Assembly: GCA_014804225.1 (NCBI GenBank)
Contig: JAAVAF010000020.1
Coordinates: forward strand, 1 to 17,127
Length of the DNA: 17,127 nucleotides
Source of the DNA: Lachnospiraceae bacterium
GTDB taxonomy: Bacteria > Bacillota > Clostridia > Lachnospirales > Lachnospiraceae
Direction: 5' to 3'
The notes below the pieces were generated by a model, which worked only from the letters and a program-made list of their open reading frames with translations, made no database searches and was not told the origin of the DNA. Positions 1 to 5,967 of this stretch are shown here, one piece after another. Each line of letters begins with the position of its first letter. Position 1 is the stretch's first letter. Position numbers and translations under genes: made by a program.

Positions 1-1463
1 GGAAGCTGCTCCTGCACATATGCAGTCAGTCCCTTTCCAAATTCGGGAATCTTTTGAATGGGAACCGGCAGCATCACACGATTCAGCGCCGCAATCAAAA
101 GAATCACCTGTTCTATTTGTTTGAGCGGATGGTACTGTGCCTGTTTCAAGAGCGCCATCAACCCCTGCCCGAATATCAACTGATTTTTTGTCACTTCGTC
201 CAAATCGCTTGAAAACTGCGTAAATACCTGCATTTCACGATATTGCGCCAATTCCAGACGGATCGCTCCGGCTGCTTTTTTCATCGCTTTTGTCTGTGCA
301 TCTCCGCCTACACGGGATACGGACAATCCGACATTGACTGCCGGTCTCTGTCCTTCAAAGAAAAGAGCGCTTTCAAGGAAAATCTGACCATCTGTAATAG
401 AAATAATATTTGTCGGAATATAAGCAGACACATCACCTGCCTGCGTTTCCACAATCGGCAATGCCGTCATACTGCCGCCACCAAGCGCCTCTGACAAATG
501 CGCAGATCGTTCCAGAAGACGCGAATGCAAATAAAACACGTCGCCCGGATACGCCTCACGCCCCGGAGAACGTTCCAACAGCAGACTAAGCGCACGGTAA
601 GCAATCGCATGCTTTGAAAGGTCATCATACACAATCAATACATCTTTTCCGTTCGCCATAAAATATTCGCCCAATGCACATCCGGCATATGGCGCAATAT
701 ACTGTAAAGGCGCCGGATCACTCGCCGTTGCATTGACAATAATGGTATATTTCATCGCGTCATATTTGCGCAATGTATTCGCAAGTTGTGCCACAGAAGA
801 CGCTTTTTGTCCAATCGCCACATAAATGCAGACAACATCTTTTCCTTTTTGGTTTAAAATCGTATCCAATGCAATTGCCGTCTTCCCAGTCTGTCGGTCT
901 CCAATAATCAATTCACGCTGTCCGCGTCCAATCGGAAACATTGCGTCAATCGCCAAAAGACCTGTCTCCATTGGACGGTTTACAGGCTGTCTGTCAATAA
1001 TTCCCGGCGCAGGCGTTTCAATTGGACGATATCCGTCTTCATGTATTTTCCCCAAACCGTCAATGGGATTGCCAAGCGAATCAATCACGCGTCCCATAAA
1101 ATCGTCGCCAACCGGAACACCCGCTGTTTTACCCGTTCTTTTTACAGTGCTTCCCTCGCTGATATCCTGTTCGTCACCAAAGAGAATACAACCGATTTCT
1201 TTCCGTTTTAAATCCTGCACCATGCCACGGATGCCGTTTGAAAAAATCAGGATTTCGCCATATGTGACATTCTCCAATCCGCTGACAGTCGCAATGCCGT
1301 CTCCAACTGTCAAAACGGTTCCTCTTTCCTGCTCCATTTCGGACGGTGTCCAGTTCTTTACCGCCTCCTGCATCAGCGGTATGATATCGCCTTCCTGCGC
1401 GGCAAGTCCTGCCCATATGCTTTTCAGTTGGTCAAGCTGTTCGTCCAGAATCTTATCATTCAT
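1..1463 (-). CDS. atpA: F1 ATP synthase alpha subunit (partial, 3' end outside window)
   Basis: AtpA is the non-catalytic nucleotide-binding subunit of the cytoplasmic F1 sector. 487 codons are visible. The reading frame stays open to the window edge, so roughly the last 15-25 residues are missing. The Walker A sequence GDRQTGKT lies at residues 188-195. The family signatures QKASSVAQLANTLRKYDA, PGREAYPGDVFYLHSRLLERS, ISITDGQIFLE and SVSRVGG (with the arginine finger) follow in order. The start ATG at 1463 overlaps the end of atpF by 8 nt, which implies translational coupling. The N-terminus is odd: about 47 residues precede the GTVLTVGDGIA strand, some 20 more than in E. coli, and they do not resemble the usual EEIS...IKxxI delta-binding helix. 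No delta gene separates it from atpF. Family assignment is certain. Confidence 0.98.
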   Translation of the reverse strand, partial: MNDKILDEQLDQLKSIWAGLAAQEGDIIPLMQEAVKNWTPSEMEQERGTVLTVGDGIATVSGLENVTYGEILIFSNGIRGMVQDLKRKEIGCILFGDEQDISEGSTVKRTGKTAGVPVGDDFMGRVIDSLGNPIDGLGKIHEDGYRPIETPAPGIIDRQPVNRPMETGLLAIDAMFPIGRGQRELIIGDRQTGKTAIALDTILNQKGKDVVCIYVAIGQKASSVAQLANTLRKYDAMKYTIIVNATASDPAPLQYIAPYAGCALGEYFMANGKDVLIVYDDLSKHAIAYRALSLLLERSPGREAYPGDVFYLHSRLLERSAHLSEALGGGSMTALPIVETQAGDVSAYIPTNIISITDGQIFLESALFFEGQRPAVNVGLSVSRVGGDAQTKAMKKAAGAIRLELAQYREMQVFTQFSSDLDEVTKNQLIFGQGLMALLKQAQYHPLKQIEQVILLIAALNRVMLPVPIQKIPEFGKGLTAYVQEQL

Positions 1464-1905
1464 GCGATACCGCCTCCCCGTGAAGCATTTTTACAGTCGC
1501 CGCCATTGCCAGCCCTACAATTTCTTCTTTTGCATCCTGAATCATTTTTTCTTTTTCGTGTGCGGCTGCTTTTTGCGCCTCCTCAAGGATGTGTTCTTTC
1601 TGTTTATTGGCGTCGTCTATAATCGTCGATGCTATTTTTTCAGCGTCTTTGGCTGCCTGTTCTTTCTTGCGGTTGATTTCCAAATCCGCACTTTCCAAAC
1701 GGTTCCTGTACTCCTGCTCATGCACTTTTGCCTGCTCTATTTTGTCTGCCGCTTCTTTTTCCTTTTCCGCATAATAAACAATTCTTTGCTCCATGAAGTT
1801 TTTTACCGGTTTGTAAAGCAGAAAATACAATCCTCCTGCCAAAATCGCAAAATTGAACAAGTGAAGCAGAATCTGCTGCCAGTCCACATTTAATGGGATA
1901 TTCAT
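1456..1905 (-). CDS. atpF: F0 ATP synthase subunit b
   Basis: Subunit b forms the peripheral stalk that holds F1 to the membrane. This 149-residue protein has one N-terminal membrane segment (about residues 10-31). A highly charged, alanine-rich helix follows, with Lys/Glu/Gln heptads and no predicted globular domain, as expected for a dimeric coiled-coil stalk. At 149 residues it is a little short for the family (about 160-170), so it is not a b-delta fusion. The start ATG at 1905 is preceded by GGGAGGGAG at good spacing and lies 14 nt after the atpE stop. Its stop codon lies inside the start of atpA. The position directly between c and alpha, without an intervening delta gene, is unusual for a Firmicutes operon. 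Confidence 0.96.
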   Translation of the reverse strand: MNIPLNVDWQQILLHLFNFAILAGGLYFLLYKPVKNFMEQRIVYYAEKEKEAADKIEQAKVHEQEYRNRLESADLEINRKKEQAAKDAEKIASTIIDDANKQKEHILEEAQKAAAHEKEKMIQDAKEEIVGLAMAATVKMLHGEAVSHE

Positions 1906-1919
1906 ATCAATCTCCCTCC

Positions 1920-2288
1920 CTACAATACGAATATAATCAAAATTGCAACGATTAACGCATAAATAATAGCCGTTTCAATAAATACAAGACCAAGCATGAG
2001 GCTTGTCCGGATCTTGCCTTCCGCCTCCGGCTGTCTTGAAATACCTTCATTAGACTTTGCAATCGCCAACCCCATACCAACAGCTCCCGCAGCAGCAGCC
2101 AATCCTACACAGATACCGGCAGCCAGCGCTTTATCTCCTGTGGAGCTTGTTGCATTTTCCAGCATTTCTATCGCTTCTTCTCCTGATACAGGTGCTGCTG
2201 ATTCTGCCGCAAATACCGGAACTGAAAATGCCGCAAGCGTCATCATCAACATGATCATTACAGAAATCTTCTTAACTATTGACTTCAT
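1920..2288 (-). CDS. atpE: F0 ATP synthase subunit c with N-terminal signal peptide
   Basis: AtpE is the c-ring proteolipid that carries ions across the membrane. From the preferred start it has 122 residues, against 70-90 for most c subunits. Residues 1-28 look like a signal peptide: KKIS, a hydrophobic core, then VPVFA|AES. A linker of about 25 residues follows, then the two-helix hairpin. The polar loop RQPE is at residues 85-88 and the ion-binding carboxylate is Glu105, followed by Thr106 and Tyr110. Residue 72, which aligns with Gln32 of the Na+-binding Ilyobacter c subunit, is Met. An in-frame ATG at 2303 exists, but the GGAGG at 2297-2301 sits 8 nt before the ATG at 2288, so 2288 is the likely start. 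Because c-subunit termini face outward, an exported N-terminus is topologically sensible. Confidence 0.95.
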   Translation of the reverse strand: MKSIVKKISVMIMLMMTLAAFSVPVFAAESAAPVSGEEAIEMLENATSSTGDKALAAGICVGLAAAAGAVGMGLAIAKSNEGISRQPEAEGKIRTSLMLGLVFIETAIIYALIVAILIIFVL

Positions 2289-2327
2289 TTTAAAAACCTC
2301 CATTTCAGGTCAATGCCTGTTTCTTCT

Positions 2328-3155
2328 TTATTTTTTTGTTTTTTCATGCGGCTCAGACACCTCTCCGTAAAAAAGTGCCGTAAGCATAGTAAGAACATAG
2401 GTCTGAATCAACGCATGAAGCAGTGTAAACAGAATACCAACTACAACAGGAAGTATGAAACTCAATTGGATGAAATAATAAACAAGCTCTGTCACTAGCA
2501 AACCGCTGAGTAACGCTCCAAAGAGACGAAAACTCATAGAAATTGGCAGTGAAAAATCTTTTAATGTGCTTCCAACTCCCCGTAATCCGTTTCCAGCAAT
2601 GCCGCCTGACAAAATCACCAGATAGGATAAACATCCAAGCGAAAGTGCCGCATTAATGTCTGACAACGGTGCCGGCAGGGCAATCGACATTCCCTTCGTT
2701 GTAACGCCCTGAAATCCAAACAACTCAAACAGTGTTCCAATGAAAATATAAACGCCAGCCGCAAACACATATGCGCCAAGGAACTTGTTTCTATGCGGAC
2801 TGTTTGACTTTGCAAGGTTGTCAAAATATCCAACCATCTGTTCCAGCAAAAACTGGAATTTTCCCGGAACATATTGAAATTTCGGAATGACAAAAATACG
2901 GACAACAACTGCAAATAACAGTATGACTGCTGTAACGGTAAAGGCTGAGATCAGTGCCGGATTTACATCCTTCATTCCAAGCAGACTGATTTTGTTTGAT
3001 TCATGCAGTACGGCATCTCTCATCACTTCCTTGATGGATTCATGCTTTACTGCCGGTGCGCCAACCCAAATTCCAACCAACAACCTGCAGACAAGCAATG
3101 CCACCACGATGCAAAGCCATACTACAAGACCTGTTACACGTTTCTTTTTGCTCAC
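2328..3155 (-). CDS. atpB: F0 ATP synthase subunit a
   Basis: Subunit a is the stator channel protein of F0, a multi-helix membrane protein that faces the c-ring. The key arginine lies in LPISMSFRLFGALLSG (residue 210 from the GTG start). The last helix has the conserved ALIQTYVLTML glutamine. PLSDINAALSL is the typical fourth-helix signature, and the C-terminal tail is short and basic. A TTG at 3161 is in frame, but it lies only 2 nt after the GGAGG, whereas the GTG at 3155 lies 8 nt after it. GTG is therefore chosen, giving 275 residues. It is the first gene of the visible operon. No atpI lies upstream, only promoter and terminator elements and then the LytTR gene. About 40 nt separate it from atpE. 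Confidence 0.96.
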   Translation of the reverse strand: MSKKKRVTGLVVWLCIVVALLVCRLLVGIWVGAPAVKHESIKEVMRDAVLHESNKISLLGMKDVNPALISAFTVTAVILLFAVVVRIFVIPKFQYVPGKFQFLLEQMVGYFDNLAKSNSPHRNKFLGAYVFAAGVYIFIGTLFELFGFQGVTTKGMSIALPAPLSDINAALSLGCLSYLVILSGGIAGNGLRGVGSTLKDFSLPISMSFRLFGALLSGLLVTELVYYFIQLSFILPVVVGILFTLLHALIQTYVLTMLTALFYGEVSEPHEKTKK

Positions 3156-3227
3156 ACACAACGCCTCCTTTCTTATTCAAAATCATTTTTCTTTCGCTAT
3201 GTGACACAACGAAAAACCATTTATTGC

Positions 3228-3255
3228 CTTAAATAGTTATGCATCAGTATGTCAA
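3228..3255 (-). promoter_or_regulatory. Candidate proximal promoter of the atp operon
   Basis: On the minus strand TTGACA (3255-3250) is followed after 16 nt by TTTAAG (3233-3228). The -35 is perfect and the -10 matches four of six positions. It lies downstream of the terminator hairpin at 3265-3290, so it could supply atp transcripts that bypass that terminator. It would give a leader of about 65-70 nt before atpB. Confidence 0.45.
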
Positions 3256-3259
3256 CAAG

Positions 3260-3290
3260 AAAAACCCGACAAGCACTTCTGCCTGTCGGG
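3260..3290 (-). terminator. Rho-independent terminator before atpB
   Basis: On the minus strand CCCGACAGGCA (3290-3280) pairs with TGCTTGTCGGG (3275-3265) around a GAAG loop. This is an 11-bp stem with one G-U pair, followed by five T. It can end the LytTR gene transcript. It also lies directly after a consensus promoter (3305-3333), so it may act as a leader terminator for atp transcription. The stem is weaker on the plus strand, where the G-U becomes a mismatch, which supports minus-strand use. Confidence 0.85.
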
Positions 3291-3304
3291 CTTTTGACGT
3301 TTCT

Positions 3305-3333
3305 ATTATAGTCTTTCATTTTTTTGATGTCAA
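3305..3333 (-). promoter_or_regulatory. Perfect consensus sigma-A promoter facing the atp operon
   Basis: On the minus strand TTGACA (3333-3328), a 17-nt spacer and TATAAT (3310-3305) match the vegetative consensus at all twelve positions with ideal spacing. The predicted start is near 3298, only about 8 nt before the terminator stem begins. No gene other than the atp operon lies downstream on this strand, so it is probably the main atp promoter with a built-in leader hairpin, or the source of a tiny RNA. Confidence 0.8.
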
Positions 3334-3353
3334 GAGATGAAAAAAAATTGCTT

Positions 3354-4085
3354 TCAGTGTCCTGTCCCTAAATAATGGTCAAAATATTTTTCCCGTAACT
3401 CCTTATAAGAGCCTCTCGGCAGGTAGATTTCCTCGCCGTTGTCCATCAGCAGCATTTGCGTTCCAAGCCGCTCGATATGCTCCAAATTCACGATATAGGA
3501 AGCACCCAGCTTCGCAAATTCCTTATGGACACAGAGCAGTTCAAAAAGCTTTGCCATCGTCATATGCAAAAAAACGCTTTTATCTTCTTTCATGCAAACA
3601 TACTGCTTTTTGCGCTGCGCCTCACAATAAAGAATGTCGTTCGGTTCTACTCTGCGAACGCAGTCGTCGGTCTGCAAAAGGATATATCGGGGCTGCTCGT
3701 TTACAAAGTCCTTCAAAACCTTGTCAAGCACAGGAAAAAGCTCTTTTTCGGAAACAGGTTTTACCAAATAGGAAATCGCCTCTACTCCGAATGCCTCTAA
3801 CGCGTGCTCCTGCGACGAAGTCAAAAATACAATCTTACAAAAATCCCCTCTGTCCCGCAGCTTTCTTGCCGTTTCAATTCCCGACTTTCCCGGCTGATAA
3901 ATATCCAGTATAATGAGGTCCGGCTGATAGCTTTTGGTTGTCATCTGCAAAAGCAGCTCCTCTGAATTCAGAAATCGCCTAAGCAAAAGTTCCCCTTCCA
4001 TATGCGGTGTATGATATTTTTGCAGCATCTGCTCTACTTTATCCAGTTCTGATACTTCGTCATCACAGATTGCAATTTGGTACAT
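3354..4085 (-). CDS. LytTR-family response regulator
   Basis: A two-domain transcriptional regulator of 243 residues. The receiver domain (about 1-120) has the acidic pair Asp8-Asp9 (AICDDE), phospho-acceptor Asp61 (LIILDIYQPGKSG), Thr89 and Lys109 (YLVKP). Residues about 134-240 form the LytTR DNA-binding domain: RYILLQTDDCVRRVEPNDILYCEAQRK at its start, FAKLGASYIVNLEHIERL in the middle, then the typical LPRGSYKELREKYFDHYL end. A GTG at 4094 is in frame but sits on top of the Shine-Dalgarno; GGAG lies 8 nt before the ATG at 4085, which is preferred. It is divergent from the GHKL kinase at 4378, its evident partner. LytTR-GHKL pairs usually respond to peptides or control virulence, bacteriocin or sugar genes. 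No agrB/agrD-like gene is nearby, so the signal is unknown. Confidence 0.93.
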   Translation of the reverse strand: MYQIAICDDEVSELDKVEQMLQKYHTPHMEGELLLRRFLNSEELLLQMTTKSYQPDLIILDIYQPGKSGIETARKLRDRGDFCKIVFLTSSQEHALEAFGVEAISYLVKPVSEKELFPVLDKVLKDFVNEQPRYILLQTDDCVRRVEPNDILYCEAQRKKQYVCMKEDKSVFLHMTMAKLFELLCVHKEFAKLGASYIVNLEHIERLGTQMLLMDNGEEIYLPRGSYKELREKYFDHYLGTGH

Positions 4086-4177
4086 ATTTGACACTCCTTC
4101 GTAATTTCAATTTTTCCACGTAAATCAATAAAAATACACTAATACATTTTCCTTATAAAAAAAGCGCCTTGTCTAGT

Positions 4178-4239
4178 GATTTGGAACCATTTGTTGTTTT
4201 GGAGGTACGATTTGCATTTCTTTAAATCCTCCAAATCGT
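4178..4239 (-). promoter_or_regulatory. Competing dyads in the LytTR gene leader
   Basis: One arm, CCTCCAAATCGT at 4228-4239, can pair with three different arms: ACGATTTG (4207-4214, 8 bp), TTTGGAGG (4198-4205, 8 bp) and GATTTGG (4178-4184, 7 bp). The pairings share bases and exclude each other. The region lies in the predicted leader of about 170 nt of the LytTR transcript and outside the kinase transcript. It may be an RNA switch, or instead an operator. Confidence 0.4.
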
Positions 4240-4265
4240 TTTCTTTCCCAAATATTGCACTATTT

Positions 4266-4293
4266 ATCATAGCCTAAAAATACATTTTGTAAA
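4266..4293 (-). promoter_or_regulatory. Candidate promoter of the LytTR regulator gene
   Basis: On the minus strand TTTACA (4293-4288), a 16-nt spacer and TATGAT (4271-4266) each match the consensus at five of six positions. The predicted start near 4258 leaves a leader of about 170 nt. It lies back to back with the kinase promoter. Confidence 0.55.
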
Positions 4294-4310
4294 ATAAAAT
4301 TATATTTTGT
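4281..4310. repeat. Direct repeat between divergent promoters, candidate LytTR site
   Basis: TACATTTTGT (4281-4290) and TATATTTTGT (4301-4310) are a 9-of-10 direct repeat with a period of exactly 20 bp, about two helical turns. They overlap the -35 of the LytTR promoter and the -35 of the kinase promoter. LytTR proteins typically bind two short direct repeats about two turns apart, so this is the best candidate autoregulatory site. The local AT-richness is a caution. Confidence 0.4.
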
Positions 4311-4335
4311 CTTTTTTGCATTTTTTTGATATAAT
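4307..4335 (+). promoter_or_regulatory. Candidate promoter of the sensor kinase gene
   Basis: TTGTCT (4307-4312), a 17-nt T-rich spacer and a perfect TATAAT (4330-4335). It gives a leader of about 36 nt before the kinase ATG, which has AGGAAGG upstream. Confidence 0.65.
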
Positions 4336-4377
4336 TTATCCAATAAACAAAAAAAGCAGAACAAGGAAGGACATACC

Positions 4378-5769
4378 ATGCTTACAATACTAATATCAAT
4401 CCCACTGCCGTTACGTTTCTTTCTCGGTCTTCTCATACAAATTGCGCCGTTTGCCGTTTTATGCGCATTTCCTTTTGTCCGTTATTTTCGGTATTCCCGC
4501 CGCAAGACCATTTTAATCACTGCTGCCTTGATATTAAGTTTTACTTTGATTTATGCGTTTGCAGCAACTTATATTTCTTCGCTAGGGCTAACCAATCTTC
4601 AACGTTCCCGAATAAGCAACAGTATCACCCTATGCGGTCTTATACCGTGCTTTTTTTGGTATCTCTACGCTATAAAGACAGACTGGCAAAAAAAAGTATT
4701 TGTCATTTCCTTTTCCCTGACTAGCGCTCTATTCACTGCCTCTATCTGCAGCTACATCAGCAATCACCTGCCAGGAACCGTTGAATGGCCTCTCTACACC
4801 GGTTATTCCCTTGTGGTGGAACCGATTGTCCATGCGATTGTCATACCTACTTTGTGTCTGTTTCTAAAGCATTTTTATATGCCTGTGGAGAACGGCATGA
4901 ACGCAAAGGAAAACGATTATCTGGGCTTCCTGTCACTGTTTTTATTTCTCCTGCTTGCCGGCGTTTTTTCCTATGTCAGCTTTGCTTACCTTACTATGCA
5001 GCCACTTGCTTTTTTGCTGTTTGTTACCCTGTTTCTGATTGTGTTTATCTTATACGGCGTGGTTTTTAAAATGTATTCCCTGGCACATGATAAACAGCTT
5101 ACAAACGAAAAATATATGCAGACTGTCTATCAGATGGATATTCGTGACGAGCAGTACCGTAGAATTCATGAGCGTCTAGAGCACAGCTATAAGCTGCGCC
5201 ATGACTTAAGGCATCATCTGCTGATCGTGCAGGGCTTTTTGGACCATCGCGAAACGGACAAGATGCGCGAATATCTGGCGCAATACTTAGAACAGGCAGA
5301 CAGCTTCCAAATCGCGAAAGTGTGTGACAATCCGATTGTCAATATGCTGGTTTGCCATTACGATCGTATTGCAAAGGAAAACGACATCACTTTTGTACCG
5401 CAAATCAATATTCCCAATACACTGTCCATACAAAATACCGACCTGTCCGTTCTGCTTGGAAATCTGCTTGAAAACGCGACAGAAGCTGCTAGAAATGCAC
5501 CGAAAGAAAACCGCAGTATCGACCTAAAGATGCTTTGTTCCAAAAAGATGCTTATGATTACTGTAGATAACGGATTTAACGGAACGGTAAAGCAGAATGG
5601 GGAACGATACCTTTCCACGAAGCAGGAGCACCGCGGGTTAGGGCTAAAAAGCATTTCTGAAATTGCGCAAAAATATGACGGTAAAGCGGAATTTACTCAT
5701 GAAGCTATGGTATTTCACTCTTCCGTATTGTTAGGACTGGAAATACCTTTAGAAAAGGATATGCCTTAA
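4378..5769 (+). CDS. GHKL-family membrane sensor histidine kinase
   Basis: 463 residues. The first 235 or so contain about six or seven hydrophobic segments (roughly 10-33, 43-66, 84-99, 107-127, 141-167, 181-205, 208-234), a membrane sensor of the AgrC/LytS style without an extracellular domain. A dimerisation helix follows, with the phospho-acceptor motif LRHDLRHH (His275). The ATP-binding domain then shows the N-box GNLLENATEAA (361-371), the G1 box VDNG (396-399) and GLGL (420-423). This layout is that of the HPK10-like GHKL kinases that partner LytTR regulators. It is divergent from such a regulator. The start ATG at 4378 has AGGAAGG at proper spacing. The ligand is unknown, and no precursor peptide gene was seen beside it. 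Confidence 0.93.
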   Translation: MLTILISIPLPLRFFLGLLIQIAPFAVLCAFPFVRYFRYSRRKTILITAALILSFTLIYAFAATYISSLGLTNLQRSRISNSITLCGLIPCFFWYLYAIKTDWQKKVFVISFSLTSALFTASICSYISNHLPGTVEWPLYTGYSLVVEPIVHAIVIPTLCLFLKHFYMPVENGMNAKENDYLGFLSLFLFLLLAGVFSYVSFAYLTMQPLAFLLFVTLFLIVFILYGVVFKMYSLAHDKQLTNEKYMQTVYQMDIRDEQYRRIHERLEHSYKLRHDLRHHLLIVQGFLDHRETDKMREYLAQYLEQADSFQIAKVCDNPIVNMLVCHYDRIAKENDITFVPQINIPNTLSIQNTDLSVLLGNLLENATEAARNAPKENRSIDLKMLCSKKMLMITVDNGFNGTVKQNGERYLSTKQEHRGLGLKSISEIAQKYDGKAEFTHEAMVFHSSVLLGLEIPLEKDMP

Positions 5770-5779
5770 TTATAAACGC

Positions 5780-5807
5780 AAAAGAACCCGATTGCTCGGG
5801 TTCTTTT
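5780..5807. terminator. Bidirectional terminator between the kinase gene and recJ
   Basis: AAAAGAACCCGA and TCGGGTTCTTTT form a perfect 12-bp stem with a TTGC loop, ending in a T run on either strand. It begins 10 nt after the kinase stop codon and can also end recJ transcripts arriving from the other side. Confidence 0.92.
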
Positions 5808-5827
5808 ACTATTTTCTTATGAGGGGG

Positions 5828-5850
5828 AGATAGTGAGTGCTCAACTATCT
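5828..5850. other. Intergenic dyad of unknown role
   Basis: AGATAGT-GAG and CTC-A-ACTATCT form a 10-bp stem with one bulged A and a 2-nt loop. No T run follows on either strand, so it is not an obvious terminator. The rest of the gap between 5851 and 5967 is AT-rich, and I see no gene in it. Confidence 0.3.
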
Positions 5851-5967
5851 ATTTATTACTATAACGATTAAATGTGTCCAAAGTGTGATTAAATCCTAAA
5901 AAAACAATTATATTTATTAAGAAAGGATAAATTTGCCTTTGCAATATTTGGAAAACCACTTTTTACT

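Noticed and set aside
826..1893. 355-aa plus-strand open frame
   Set aside because: It is antisense to atpA and atpF, both certain genes, and its protein is low-complexity Ser/Phe/Cys-rich with no motif.
1996..2370. 124-aa plus-strand open frame
   Set aside because: It is antisense to atpE and the atpB end; the alanine/proline-rich product is the shadow of the c-subunit helices.
1..3161. N-ATPase operon
   Set aside because: Lack of delta and the atpF-atpA junction fit, but the atpQ and atpR genes expected before atpB are absent and the beta/epsilon genes are not upstream.
4154..4167. Attenuator U-tract in the LytTR leader
   Set aside because: GGCGC followed by seven T is present, but no complementary stem arm was found directly before it.
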